Shown here piece after piece: positions 22,601-33,210 of a stretch of DNA of 64,000 nt. The notes beneath the pieces are model-generated. The model was given only the letters and a program-made list of their open reading frames with translations. It did no database searches and had not been told where the DNA came from. The DNA is from Sarcophilus harrisii (taxonomy: Eukaryota; Chordata; Mammalia; Dasyuromorphia; Dasyuridae). The stretch spans positions 518,777,665-518,841,664 of the forward strand of contig NC_045427.1 in NCBI RefSeq assembly GCF_902635505.1, read 5' to 3'. Positions within the stretch are counted from its first letter, which is position 1. Every line of letters begins with the position of its first letter. Position numbers and translations under genes: made by a program.

Positions 22601-22945
22601 TGGCTATAATGTTCCTGGGAATTTTTATTTGAGGATCTCTTGCAGGAAATAAATTGTTTCGATTTCTATTTTCTAGTTCTATGATATCAGGGGAGGTTTG
22701 TTTGTTTGTTTGTTTTTAATAATTTCCTGAAACATGATGTCTAGACTTCTTTTTTTAATCATGGCTTCTCATAATTTAATAGTTCTTAAATTATCTTATT
22801 AGGATGAGGTCAGTTGGTTTTTCCAAAGAGATTTTTAAAAATTTTGTTTTATTGTTTCTTGATGTGTCATGGAATCATTAACTTCTATATGTCCAATTCT
22901 AATTTTTAGGAATTATTTTCTTCAGCGAATTTTTATATCTTTTTT
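19655..22945 (-). mobile_element. Long antisense L1 (ORF2 and 3' region), with nested L1
   Basis: Read on the minus strand this is L1: the 3' untranslated region at 19660-20150, then ORF2 through 22400. Landmarks on the plus strand are 'attgctctccagaatggttg' (about 20320), 'gagaaatgaggcccttatca' (about 20930) and 'atgtacatccttgcttcact' (about 22080), each the antisense of conserved ORF2 segments. Reading frames are broken throughout, so it is inactive. A shorter L1 3' end interrupts it at about 20520-20845. Confidence 0.87.
20520..20845 (-). mobile_element. L1 3' end nested in an older L1
   Basis: The ORF2 antisense text breaks off near 'gtagatagttttgatag' and resumes at 'aatgaaaaactgcttgttta'. 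Between lies a separate L1 3' end, including an A-rich tail ('aagaaaaaaaaagaaggg'), and a short ATAATGT tandem at the far edge. Both are on the same strand. Confidence 0.78.
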
Positions 22946-22964
22946 TTTCATTTGGTCAATTATA

Positions 22965-23125
22965 TTTTTAAAGAATTATCTTCTTTAGTGAATTTTTGTA
23001 CATTTTTTCCCATTTGTAACTTCTTTAAAGGCAGGAACTGTATTTTGTCTCTTTTTGTATTTCTGGAACAAAGCACAGTGCTCTCTGTACATACATAACA
23101 AGTACTTAATACCAATTAGCAGATA
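22965..23125 (+). mobile_element. L2 3' tail
   Basis: 'tctttaaaggcaggaactgt' to 'gtacttaataccaattagc' fits the L2 3' terminus. Confidence 0.72.
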
Positions 23126-23225
23126 TATGGAATAGAGGTACAGAATGAGACATATTTTTGAATATGAATATTGTGTTGATTGTTTTGCTTGATTATACTT
23201 GTTTGTTACAAAGGAGAGATAGATG

Positions 23226-23480
23226 GCCACTAGAGATAGGATTTGGTGTTCAGTCCTGCTCTCTTTGTCCAGTTCAGACTCTTTGTGACCCCATTTGGTG
23301 TTTTCTTGGCAAAGATACTAGAGTGGTTTTCCATTTCCTTCTCCAGATCATTTTACAGATGAGGAAACTGAGACAAACAGAGTTGAGTGACTTGCCCAGG
23401 GTCACACAGCTAGTGAGAGTCTGGGGCCAGATTTGAAGATGAGTCTTCTTGACTCCAGGCCTAGCACTCTCACCACTTAT
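23226..23480 (-). mobile_element. Marsupial tRNA/RTE-type SINE
   Basis: Antisense order: 'tttgtgaccccatttggtg', 'ttcttggcaaagatactaga', 'gatgaggaaactgagacaaa', 'gacttgcccagggtcacaca', then 'tgactccaggcctagcactc'. Near full length. Confidence 0.88.
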
Positions 23481-23519
23481 TATATGCTCTTTTAAAAACA
23501 GTATTAACAGAAATTAGAT

Positions 23520-23642
23520 TCATGGGAATAGATTATAAACTCTTTGAAGGCAAAAGTTGTCTTTTGCCTTTTTTCCCTATCCATAGTTCTTAACACAGTT
23601 CCTGGCACATAGTAGGTACTTAATAAATGTTTAATAATTGTT
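23520..23642 (+). mobile_element. L2 3' tail
   Basis: 'aactctttgaaggcaaaagt' and 'cacatagtaggtacttaata' are typical of the L2 end. Confidence 0.78.
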
Positions 23643-23769
23643 TGGAATTGAAAATGAAATTAAATCATTTCTGTTCTTCATAATATGAAATATTTATGTT
23701 TTCTAGGTCCATGCAAAAAAAAAAAAAAAAGGAAAAAAGAAAAAAATGATTCCCCTGTCACCAACCTTC

Positions 23770-24056
23770 TCCAAATTTGAGAAGTCAGGACTAAAATCAG
23801 GAAGTCCTGAATTAAAATCCCAGTTCAGACACTTACTAACTGTATGAACCTGAGTAAGTTGCATATGCTCATATGCCTCAATTGTCTCAGATGTAAAATA
23901 AAAATAATAATAACACCTCCCTCTCAGAGTTATGAAGATCAAATTAGATAAACTTGTAAGTCACTTAGTGCCACATAGTAGATGCTTAATAAATTTTTTT
24001 TCTTCCTTCCTTCCTTCTTTTCTTTCCTTCTTCCTTCCTTTTTTTCTTCCTTCTTT
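23770..24056 (+). mobile_element. MIR/CORE SINE followed by (TTCC)n
   Basis: SINE body 23770-23998: 'aaaatcccagttcagacact', 'caattgtctcagatgtaaaa', 'gtagatgcttaataaa'. A TTCC-rich microsatellite at 24000-24056 may have grown from its tail. Confidence 0.75.
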
Positions 24057-24159
24057 GGCTTATCCTGGGAAATGCAATCTGTTTCCAAACCCATACTTGA
24101 AACCTTTCTAACTTAGGAAGACTAACTACAGTTTTCATTCTGCCAGTATAGTCTAGATC

Positions 24160-24354
24160 ACAGGGGTCCTCAAACTATGGCCCATGGGCCAGATGCAGCA
24201 GCTGACGACGTTTATCCCCCTCACCTAGGGCTATTACGTTTCTTTATTTAAAGGCCCACAAAATAAAGTTTTTGTTTTTATTATAGTCCGGCCCTCCAAC
24301 AGTCTGAGGGACAGTGAACTGGCCCCCTATTTAAAAAGTTTGAGGACCCCGGTA
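24160..24354. mobile_element. hAT-type non-autonomous DNA transposon
   Basis: Terminal inverted repeats 'caggggtcctcaaact' (24160-24175) and 'agtttgaggaccccgg' (about 24338-24353) flank an internal region with 'ctttatttaaaggcccacaa' and 'tagtccggccctccaac'. The terminal CAGGGGTCCTCAAACT type belongs to hAT/Charlie-like elements. An 8-bp target duplication is only weakly suggested ('tagatcac' against 'tagaggaa'). It is too short to encode a transposase. Confidence 0.82.
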
Positions 24355-24895
24355 GAGGAATCCACACTTACGTCCACACAGTGATGGGGTATTGGAGTAT
24401 AAATTTTTCATATATAAAGTGCTAAATAAATGACATTCTTATTTATCATAATAGACAAATTCTGTCTTTTTCCAAGAAAGAAAATGTGTCAGAAAGCAGA
24501 TGCTTAGTTTCTTTCCAAAGTTTTCCCCTTCCCAATATTTTTCCAATTTTCCTGATTTCATTAGTGAGAATGGCCTCAATGAGGTGCTAATAGACTTGAA
24601 CACCTCTCTTTTACATCTACACTCTCCCTTTTAACAAGCAAATTGTGCCCAGCTTTAGAGAAGTCTCCAGACAGAGGCACTAGCAGCCAAAGAGGAGGGG
24701 GTGTGGCTTCATCAGTCAGCTTGAAGGCAAGAGATTTTGAATTTACAAATCATAAGGATTTCATCCATTTCATTATTTTCTCACTCTTTGAAAATTAATA
24801 AGCCATCTACTAACTCCTTAATCCAGGGATAACCCATCTAATAACTCCCTACTTATCAAAATATTTTCATAATGATTAATACTAACCTTTGGGTT
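24355..24895. other. Unassigned intergenic DNA
   Basis: No recognised element or gene. Confidence 0.4.
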
Positions 24896-25115
24896 GACAG
24901 AGGTAATATGGCATAGTGGGTAAAGTTTTAGACTTAGATTCAGGAAAACCTGCATTTAAGTTCCCGACTGGAACACTGACTAGTTGTGTGACTCTAAGCA
25001 AGTCACAGAATCTCTTTCTGCCTCTATTTCATCGATTTTAAGATTCGAAGTTTGAGCTCAACAGCCTCTATGGTCCCTTCCAGCCCTAAATCTAAGATAC
25101 TATGACCCTAGAAGT
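24896..25115 (+). mobile_element. MIR/CORE-type SINE
   Basis: 'aggtaatatggcatagtgg', 'tgactagttgtgtgactcta' and 'cttccagccctaaatctaag' give the full order of a mammalian-wide tRNA-derived SINE. Confidence 0.8.
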
Positions 25116-25598
25116 CCTGCAACTCAAACAATCATTGCCCTGCATTGGTTGTCTCCTATACTGGTCATTAGAATAATGGATCTCAGAAAACTTTTTTTTT
25201 TAACAGATGAGGAAACCAAGGTCCAAGGAAGTGACCTGACATATCTAGTATTCTAGAACCAACTGTCCTGAATAACAGATTACTTGTATTCAATTTTGGT
25301 TTGTGCCAACAGTTGGGAGAAGAGGTTTGATGGGAAGGAGATGGAATCTATTGGTTCAAATGAGGTTTTTGGATTCTCTGTGGATGTCAATTTTCCATGC
25401 TCTCCCTGTCTCCTTGACCATGGAAAATTCTAAGAACAGACTCCTCTCTGAGTCCTTGAAGGTGCTGCTTAGCTTCTAACTTGGATTCTCCCCTTTTATC
25501 CCCTTGTCCCTCCCCTCTCCCCCAACACACACACACAGTCTAGAAACTGAGACTGGAAGCTAAAGATGTCTGGGGGGGACACAATTCTGTCCCCTTGG
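25116..25598. other. Unassigned intergenic DNA
   Basis: A small MIR-like piece lies at 25200-25260. The rest shows no recognised element. Confidence 0.4.
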
Positions 25599-25775
25599 GG
25601 ATGGGTGGGTGTCTGACTGACTGCATCTGGCAAAACCCAAAGCAGTTATAAATCGACAGTGGAAATTACCAAGTTATTTAGCAGTTTTGGCTTTTAAAAT
25701 AAAACAAGCCATTATAAATGAATGGTCTGACGATTTTTAACTTAAAAAAAAATGCATCAGGGACAAATGCCAATA
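25599..25775. promoter_or_regulatory. Candidate conserved non-coding element, AT-rich homeobox-like
   Basis: Non-repetitive sequence dense in AT homeodomain-like words ('cattataaatgaatggtc', 'ttaaaataaaacaagcc') with few substitution-prone CpGs and no coding frame. The texture is that of a vertebrate enhancer, but this is inference only. Confidence 0.3.
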
Positions 25776-25793
25776 TCCTCCCCTAGTAGTCCC

Positions 25794-25798
<5 letters not shown>

Positions 25799-25842
<44 letters not shown>
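25799..25842. repeat. (CA)n microsatellite
   Basis: About 22 uninterrupted CA units. Confidence 0.97.
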
Positions 25843-25844
<2 letters not shown>

Positions 25845-26734
25845 CCCTGTTCCCAGTACTTGCCTTGTCCTGGCAGTCTATGAGAGGTAGTCTAAGAACG
25901 ACAGAGAAGGTTTGTCATTTACTTGTTGGGTGGGTTTTTGTTTTTTTTTTTTCATGTTCTGAGAGAAAAATTCTCTGCTACAGGGTTGAGACTTGGTATT
26001 AGAGCTAAGCAGTTGGAATTCCCTGAGGGGATAAGACTTATAACCCCTGAAAATCAGGATTACAACAACGAGAAATCTGACAGACCCTTCACCACTGGGG
26101 CACCAATGGCGCCACTCTGGTTTTATGGGATCTGATGTGGTTTTCGATGTTCGTTTACTTTATATTTTCTTCCACAAAAGGAAGGATTATTAAAAAATCA
26201 AAATAGTCATCCATCAGAAATAGGAATGGCAGGCATCAATTTTCTCTCAGCCGGAGAAAGAGAGATTGTTATTTCATAATTGTCTGTTTCTAATAAACAG
26301 ATTTAGAAAACATCAAACTAATACAACATTTTAGTCAACTCAAGTTTACTAAAGTTTAAGAACTTGAGGCAAAATTTTAGGCTATATATTTTAAAACACC
26401 TCCTCTTTCAACATTCATGATTAGAAATGTTTATTTGATTTCTTTGAAACATATTAATGGAAATGTAAATCAGTGTGTATGTACAAGTGTACTCTGTGTA
26501 TGTGTGTGTGTGTGTGTGTGGAGAAAGGTTAGTAACTACATGGTATAATGTAATAACTTTCAAAGCATGCTTTTGGGATCTCTGGGAAGTCCCTAAAATC
26601 CTTTTAGGGGGGTCAGTGAGGACAAAACTTTTCATAATAATATTAAGACATTTATATTTCTAATGTTCTCAAATATATAAACAATAGCTCTTTGGGGTCC
26701 TCAATAATTTTTAAATGGAAAAGGGTCCTGAGAC
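25843..26734. other. Unassigned intergenic DNA with a short (TG)n
   Basis: A TG run lies at about 26497-26520. No gene or larger repeat is recognised. Confidence 0.45.
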
Positions 26735-26950
26735 TAAAAGCCACTGTCTATATATAGTGTTGGAGTGATGGACTTGGAATCAGGAAGATCTGAATTTTAA
26801 TCCTGTTTCAGGTCATAACTGTGTGACCCTGGGCAAGTCATCTAAATTCTCTCAGCTTTTGTTTCCTTACCTGTAAAATAGGAATATTAATAGCATCTAC
26901 TTTACAGAGTTGTCATGAGGATTAAATGAGATAATATATGTAATTTGTTG
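26735..26950 (+). mobile_element. MIR-type SINE
   Basis: 'tgtgtgaccctgggcaagtc', 'ttccttacctgtaaaatagg', 'tgtcatgaggattaaatgag' in sense order. Confidence 0.85.
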
Positions 26951-27186
26951 TTCATGCATTTCAGTCATATTTCAGATTCTTCATGGCCCTATTTGGGCTT
27001 TTCTTGGCAAAAATACTGCAATGGTTTGCCATTTCCTTCTCCAGTTCATTTTATAGATTATATATTTTACTGAGGCAAACAGGGTTAAGTGACTTGCCCA
27101 GTGTCACAAAGCTAGCAAATAAATATCTGAGGTTCTATTTGATTCCAGGTCTGGTCTTCTATCCATTGGGTCACCTAGCTGTCCAA
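26951..27186 (-). mobile_element. Marsupial tRNA/RTE-type SINE
   Basis: Antisense order: 'ttgttcatgcatttcagtca', 'ttcttggcaaaaatactgca', 'gttaagtgacttgcccagtg', 'gggtcacctagctgtcc'. It abuts the MIR to its left and may have landed in its 3' end. Confidence 0.88.
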
Positions 27187-27239
27187 AATCAAGTATATTT
27201 TATACTAAAAATGGTTCCGTGTAACAAGTCTTTTTGATA

Positions 27240-27660
27240 ATACAGTATTTCACATTTCACAGTACAAGGATTTTCACAGAACCAAAAGGAACTCCAGAGA
27301 CCCTCTAGACCAAATTCCTCATTTTGCAAATGAAGGAATTGAGGCCCAGGGAATTAAGTATTTTGTCAAGGTCAGAAAGTATCACAAATGAGGAAGCATT
27401 ACTAGCATCAAAGTTTTCTTGCAATGTCACCATTCACAACCCTCCCCCATACCAAGATATTGTAGAACACAGTCTGTAAAAAATGTGCATCTAGTCTAAT
27501 TTCATTTCACAAAGGGGAAACTGAGGCCTAGGAAATGATTTGGTCAGTTGAATGGTGGGACCAAGAATAATAATAACAATAACAATAATAAATAGCTAGC
27601 ATTTATATAGCACTTTAAAGTTTGCAAAGAACTTTACATATGTTATTTCAGAAGGTCTGA
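27240..27660 (-). mobile_element. Two or three MIR/CORE-type SINE fragments
   Basis: 'ttgcaaatgaaggaattgag' (27330), 'aaaggggaaactgaggccta' (27510) and 'ctagcatttatatagcactt' (27595) are three antisense SINE starts in a row. Confidence 0.65.
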
Positions 27661-27799
27661 GTCTTCACCAGTGTTCTATATACATCATGGGAAGCCTCAA
27701 GTCCTGGATTTCTTAGGCATTATCAACTTCTGGACTCAAGTAAATTAGGCACTTAAAAATGCAATGATCTACATAAAGTACTTTGCAAATCTTAAAGCA

Positions 27800-27935
27800 A
27801 AATATATACAGATAGGTATATGCACATATATATAATATATATGTAATGTATACAATATATTATTCATTATAGTATATAGTATATATTTATGGATAATATA
27901 TGCACATATATACACATATAAAATACACACATATA
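27800..27935. repeat. AT-rich TATA/TACA low-complexity DNA
   Basis: Imperfect 'atatataatatatatg' and 'cacatatatac' units. Confidence 0.85.
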
Positions 27936-28109
27936 AATGTTAACTGCCATTATTGTTGTTGTTATAACTATTATTACCAATCTCGACCATCAACTAACTC
28001 CCCAGCTGGAATTTGCAGAGATATTCACCCTCTGAGTCTTTTATTCCTTTGTATTGTTAACTTTTTTCTCAGTGCTTTGGGTGTATATTTTCTCTCTCTG
28101 AGTGAGAAA

Positions 28110-28206
28110 GATGGAAGACTGAGCTTCTTTCTGCATTTCCTTGTATCCTAGTCCTTAGCATGATACCTGACACATAGTAGGTGCTTAATAAATGCTTGTT
28201 GATTAT
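28110..28206 (+). mobile_element. L2 3' tail
   Basis: 'gatacctgacacatagtagg' then 'gcttaataaatgcttgttga'. Confidence 0.82.
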
Positions 28207-28764
28207 AAGAGGCAATCGTGCAAAGATCGGGTCTCAGCCTGTACTAAGAGGCTTCCTCAGGAGTTTGAACAACATCCTGTCCTCAGACTGGGCAGCCCAG
28301 GAGCCCAGCCTCCCTGCACCACACACAATCCTCCCAGCCACCCACCCCCACCCCACTTCCTCAAGGGCCAAGAGGGAATCAGAGTTCTCAGTAACTTTTC
28401 TCCAGGTCCCACTTCTGGAAATCACTCTAACTTATTTACATTGTTTCTCAAGCTTCCTGCGCCTGAGTCATAGGGAGCTCTGGGTGGTCTGAGGGAAACC
28501 ACGAAAGCAGTTTTACAAGTAGGGCACCATTAAAGGGGGGATGTGTAAAAGGGGGAGCGGGCAAGGAGAGAAGGATGTGGGGAGCCAGGGAGAGACGAAG
28601 ATGAGTCTAGCTTAACTAGACTTGCCCCTTCACTTGCAATGTCCTATACAAGTCCTTTCCACTCTCACCCCCAGTACCTTCATCTCTAAAATGAGAGGTT
28701 TGGATCAAGATGACATAGGGACCTTCTTGGCTCTAATGTTTCAAACTTCCAAGAGTCTAGCTTT
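28207..28764. other. GC-richer single-copy DNA
   Basis: CA- and CCCA-rich patch (28300-28370) and G-rich patch (28525-28600). Overlapping open frames on both strands (28181-28492 plus, 28234-28425 minus) have no protein resemblance. Confidence 0.4.
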
Positions 28765-29110
28765 TCAGTATTGTACAAAGATCACCATGATTGACTTGGC
28801 TATCCTCAGAGATACAAAGATCCGAGACAATTCCCTTAGACTCATGATGGGAAATGGTATCCACTTCCAGGGAAAGAACTGAGGGAGTCTGAATGCAAAC
28901 TGAAATCCCAAGTCCATAAGAGTGGTTTTTTCCTTTTACAAACTGCAATTTTTTTTTTTTTGCAAACTGCTTCTTCTTACACAACATGTACAATATGGAA
29001 ATAGGTTTTTATAAGATTATACATATATAACCTATATCCAATTGCTTACCATCTCAGAGAGAGAAAATTAGAAATTCAAAATCTTATTAAAAATGAATGC
29101 TAATATATTT
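28765..29110 (+). mobile_element. L1 3' end
   Basis: 'tcctcagagatacaaagat', 'aagaactgagggagtctgaa' and 'aacctatatccaattgctta' follow the marsupial L1 3' untranslated region. Confidence 0.75.
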
Positions 29111-29345
29111 CTACTATGTTTAACATATTGGACTACTTGCCATCTAGGACAGAATGTGGGTAAAGGGGGGGATTGGAACACAAGCTTTTGCAAGGGCAAA
29201 CGTTGAAGAATTGTCCATGCATATGTTTTTAAAAATAAAAAACTTTAATAAAAGAAACTGAATGTTGGAAACTATATATATTTGGAAAATAAAATACTAT
29301 TATTAAATTTCAAAAAAGAAAAAATGAATGTTAATAAAGTGATAT
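29111..29345 (+). mobile_element. L1 3' tail, second copy
   Basis: 'ttggactacttgccatctag' to 'gcaaacgttgaagaattgtc' with an AATAAA-rich end repeats the L1 terminus seen in other copies, so this is a separate insertion. Confidence 0.7.
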
Positions 29346-29489
29346 ATTGGTAAATGTTTTACAATTGGCTCTCAGGGTAGGCCAAGTGTGTTATATCATA
29401 CTTTTCCCCATTATTAACATGTTTTCCACTAGTTTCTTAAGTCTGGACAATAAACGAAACAAAAAATGAAGTACTGTTCTGTTTTTTTT

Positions 29490-29925
29490 TAAAGAAATGT
29501 TTAAAATTATCTTTTTAAATAGTATTTTTCCCCTACTACATGTCAAGAACATTTTTAGCATTCATTTTTATAAGATTTTGAGTTCCTAATTTTTCTTTCT
29601 TCCCTCTCCTCTCCTCTTTTAAAAATGGTTTCCAAATCAGTCACAGCTGTGGAAGAAGAAATACATCAAAAGAAAAAAAAAACACAAGAAGGTATAAGGT
29701 AAGTGAAAAAAATACATTTTATATGCATTCAGGATTCATGAGTTCTTTATCTGATTATAGATAGCATTTTCCTTCATGACTCCTTTATATTTGTCTTGGA
29801 TAATTGTGTTGCTAAGAAGAGCTGAGTCAATCATAGTTGATTATCACACAATGTTGTTAAATGTGTTATGTTTTCCTAGTTCTGCTCATTTCACTTTGTA
29901 TCAGTTAAAAATTGTCTTTACATGT
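29490..29925 (-). mobile_element. Antisense L1 3' end
   Basis: 'catgactcctttatatttgt' and 'cctagttctgctcatttcac' mirror the antisense L1 landmarks at 19900-20040. It faces the sense L1 tails at 28765-29345, giving a tail-to-tail arrangement. Confidence 0.78.
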
Positions 29926-30179
29926 AATTAGATACTGTTAAATATCCAATACTGGATTGGATAAATCCAATATATAAAACTGGATAAAAATAAAATACTG
30001 TTAAAAATAAACAAACAAACAAAAAAAGAGTTAATACTTTTCTAATGGGACTGTTTCCCCAAGGGTAGAAAATAGAGTCCATTTCTAGGTAGGTGTGTTC
30101 CTACGCTGAGTAACTAAATTAAAGTTCAAATCACTGACTCACATATAAAGACAATTAGAGTTAGGTGTGATCTAAGGAG

Positions 30180-30362
30180 GACGAAGGGCAAAGTAGAAAG
30201 ACTGCTGAATTTAGCATCACAGAATCTAAGTTCAAATTCTGGCTCTGTTCCTTACTAACCAAATGATGTTGAGCAAGTCATTTAGTTCCATGGACCTCAT
30301 TTGCAAAACAAAGGGGTTGATGATGTCTACATTCCCTTCCAACTTTAAATTTTTGAATTTTT
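30180..30362 (+). mobile_element. MIR/CORE-type SINE
   Basis: 'agttcaaattctggctctgt', 'gagcaagtcatttagttcca', 'cattcccttccaactttaa'. Confidence 0.75.
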
Positions 30363-30507
30363 TCTATCTTCAGACTTCAATAAGCAATGACCCAGTTTTG
30401 GATTTCTACTAGGATTGTTGATAACACAATATGGTGTCAAAAAATTCTTAAGAAGCACCAAAAGGAGTTTTTAGGAGACCATATATAAACTTTTAAAAAT
30501 GTTTTGT

Positions 30508-30650
30508 CAAGATAGCTAGGTAGCACAGTGGATGGACCATTGACTGGAGTCTGGAAGCTCTGAGTTCAAATCCAACCTCACAGCTTACTAGCTGTGTGAT
30601 CCTGAGCAAGTCACTTAACCCTGACTTCTCCTCCCCCACAAAAAAGAGTT
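30508..30650 (+). mobile_element. Marsupial tRNA-headed SINE, short form
   Basis: 'gatagctaggtagcacagtg' (A-box side), 'gagttcaaatccaacctcac' (B-box), 'gagcaagtcacttaaccctg', then C/A-rich and A-rich tail. It lacks the RTE-type 3' half of the longer SINEs. Confidence 0.85.
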
Positions 30651-31049
30651 TGTAAACATCTGTTCAGGAAAGCAGTCAGCACAAAGATGTAACTATCATG
30701 TCTTTCTCAAGAATACAACACAAATTTATTGGGTAGGGAAAGTATATATGGTGATGAAGAAGAAGTTGTGAAAGTGAAGGGGGGAAAGCAGAGAAGAAAG
30801 CAAATAATATCAATGAAACATTTAAAATCTACTCTAAGGACAGCAGAGGAAATTATACAGCAGGGCACAGTCAGTGCAAGACAATGTAGGGGTTACTGTA
30901 TTGAATTGAAAGTATATATGATAAACTATATGAAATGGATTTAAGGTTTCATGTTCAGTTCCCACTTTCTGACTCTATGTGAATTGAATTGTTCATATCT
31001 ATACATGATTTCTGACATATAATTTTAAAAAAATTTTAAAGTAGAAACA
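30651..31049. other. Unassigned intergenic DNA
   Basis: A 71-codon open frame at 30729-30944 rich in Lys/Glu matches nothing I recognise and is probably chance. Confidence 0.4.
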
Positions 31050-31354
31050 GCCGTGGATTTTAGACATTCAAAAAGAGTTTAAATCATTTTTTTGACAAGG
31101 TTACTGGACTTTCAGATCATAATATATGGACCCTGAATACCTGAATTTCAGTAAAGCATTTGACAGTCTTTATTGCTAAATTTTCAGAGATGAAGAAAGG
31201 AATTGTTTTCCCTTTTTGGTCCTTATATCCTCAGTATCAGCACAGAGCCTGAAACAGAGTAACTGCTTAACAAATCCTAGGTTGATTGATAACTGATAGT
31301 ACAGCCAGCTTTATTTGGAACTGGTTAATGACAAGGCTCAAAGAGTAGTCATTG

Positions 31355-31577
31355 TTCAGTCCTTTCTAATTATGTCTGACTTTTCGTGACCCTATTCAGG
31401 ATTTTCTTGGCAAAGATATTGAAATGGTTTGCCATTTCCTTCTCTAGATCATTTTACTAATGAAGAACTGAGGCAAACAGGGTTAAGTAACTTGCCCAGG
31501 ATCACACTACTATTAAGTGATTGACACTGGTTGTGACTCCAGGTCTGGCATTCTACCCACTATGCCATCTATATTTC
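31355..31577 (-). mobile_element. Marsupial SINE with perfect 16-bp target duplication
   Basis: The antisense SINE ('ttcagtcctttctaattatg', 'ttcttggcaaagatattgaa', 'agtaacttgcccaggatcac') is flanked by CAAAGAGTAGTCATTG at 31339-31354 and again at 31578-31593. The intact duplication gives exact insertion ends and shows the SINE is younger than the CR1/L3 copy. Confidence 0.92.
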
Positions 31578-31784
31578 CAAAGAGTAGTCATTGATGTGTA
31601 AAGATCAACTTTGAAGGATATCTTTAATGGAGAGTCCCAGGGATCTATTCATGGGCTCATTCTATTAAATATTTTTATCAATGAATTAGAGGAAAGCATA
31701 AAATGTGTAAATGTCATAAAACTAAGAGGAATAGCCAACACATTAAATAACAATTAAGATTCAAAAAGATCTTGATGGCCTAGA

Positions 31785-31990
31785 TATTACAAAGCAAACC
31801 ATGGCTCATAAGCCAAATCCAGTTTGAAGCCTATTTTTGTACAATTAGTAAGCTAAGAATGATTTTGAGGTTTTTAAATAAAGTTTTATTGTATGCAACA
31901 CTGCATGTTTGCAATGTAATGCAAAATGCAAAAATGCAAAAAACATTCATGGATCATAATTTATTCATGCCTGGCCCTAGAATAATAGCT
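31785..31990. mobile_element. Probable hAT-like non-autonomous DNA element
   Basis: 'aaaccatggctcataagcc' and 'aatccagtttgaagcctatt' through 'aaataaagttttattg' resembles the 'grasping' hAT-derived elements of mammals, ending near 'tgcctggccctag'. The termini are eroded. It lies within the CR1/L3 copy. Confidence 0.55.
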
Positions 31991-32570
31991 ACAGTATAAT
32001 TAACAATGAAATTTAATGGTGATAAATGTAAAGTGCCACAGTTGGGTTAAAAAAATCAAGTATATAGGGGATATATTGTGAAGAGCTCTTATGAAAAATA
32101 ACTGAAGATTTTTAGCAAGCTACAAGTTTAACGTAAATCAAATCTGTGACATTACAGTAAAAAAAAAAAAAAAGACAATGCAATCTTACGTTATAGTAGG
32201 GGGAAAACAGGCTGGAACAAGGGATGTGATTGCAATCTTCCCTTGTCAGTCCACATCTAGAGTACAAGCACACAGAAGAATTCGTTTTCAGTCACCTCAC
32301 TTTAGAAGGACTACTGATAAACTAATGCCCAGAAGAGAACAGTCAGGAGGATGCAAAAATGGGGCTAGATATCCTCTTTTGACCACAAAGGGCAGAGTTA
32401 GAAACAGTTGGTTGGAAGTTGGACAGAAGTAGATTTGGGGTTGATACAGGGAAAAATCTTCCTAATAATTAGTACTGTCTCTCATCACCACCTCCACTCG
32501 TAGAAGTCTTCAATTAAAATTTAAATGTTGACTTATCACCTAAATGTTCCCATTCAGGATTGAAAAACCT

Positions 32571-33029
32571 TTGAGCACCCTCCTAATTCTGAAATCTGTG
32601 ACTTTTGTGATAAAGACACTAACAACTCAATCTCTGGAGCTGAAAGGGACTACATATATCAAACATTTCAATCTTCATTTTATAAATAATGAAACTGGAC
32701 AAGAAAGGACTGCAGCCTGTACACAATTTCAGTGGAGTAACTGGAAAGATATACAGCCTCACCATACCATTATCTCTTTGTTGATCTTTGATACTTAAGT
32801 TTCTTTGAAAAGGGAAAATATTTTATTCAGGAGGAGCCTATCATCATCTAAGAATGAGTGCTTAGGACAAAATCAGTTCCTTAGGTCAAGAAAACAGATA
32901 CCCAAATTGATGGCATGGTGCTTTTTTCATATATACATACACACACAGTACATAGACAAACATACACCTCATATATGTGTGTATATCTACACTTTTTTTG
33001 TTTTTTGTGCCTCTACAGGTTAAAAAAAA
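32571..33029. other. Unassigned intergenic DNA
   Basis: No gene recognised. TA/CA-rich stretch at 32930-32985. Confidence 0.4.
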
Positions 33030-33210
33030 AAGGCAAGCATTTATAGAGTGCCTACAATGTTCCAGGCACTGTGCTAAGCACGTTATAACTATTATCTCAT
33101 TTAATTTTCATAATAACCCTGGGAGATAGGTGTTATTATTATGATCCATCTTTTTTTGCAGATGAGGAATCTGAAGAGTTCCAGATTCCAGGCAGCATTC
33201 TATACACTGA
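33030..33210 (-). mobile_element. MIR/CORE-type SINE
   Basis: 'gcatttatagagtgcctaca', 'ggcactgtgctaagcacgtt', 'cagatgaggaatctgaagag'. Confidence 0.75.

Larger units (their letters stand above)
31050..32570 (+). mobile_element. CR1/L3 LINE copy with at least three later insertions
   Basis: Pieces of the CR1/L3 reverse transcriptase region and 3' end are recognisable in order: 'tttcagtaaagcatttgaca' (31145), 'cccagggatctattcatggg' (31636), 'aaatttaatggtgataaatg' (32010), 'ccacatctagagtacaagca' (32251), 'gaaaaatcttcctaataatt' (32451). The copy is heavily degraded. It is broken by an L2-like tail (about 31185-31290), a SINE (31355-31577) and a DNA element (about 31785-31990). Confidence 0.82.
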
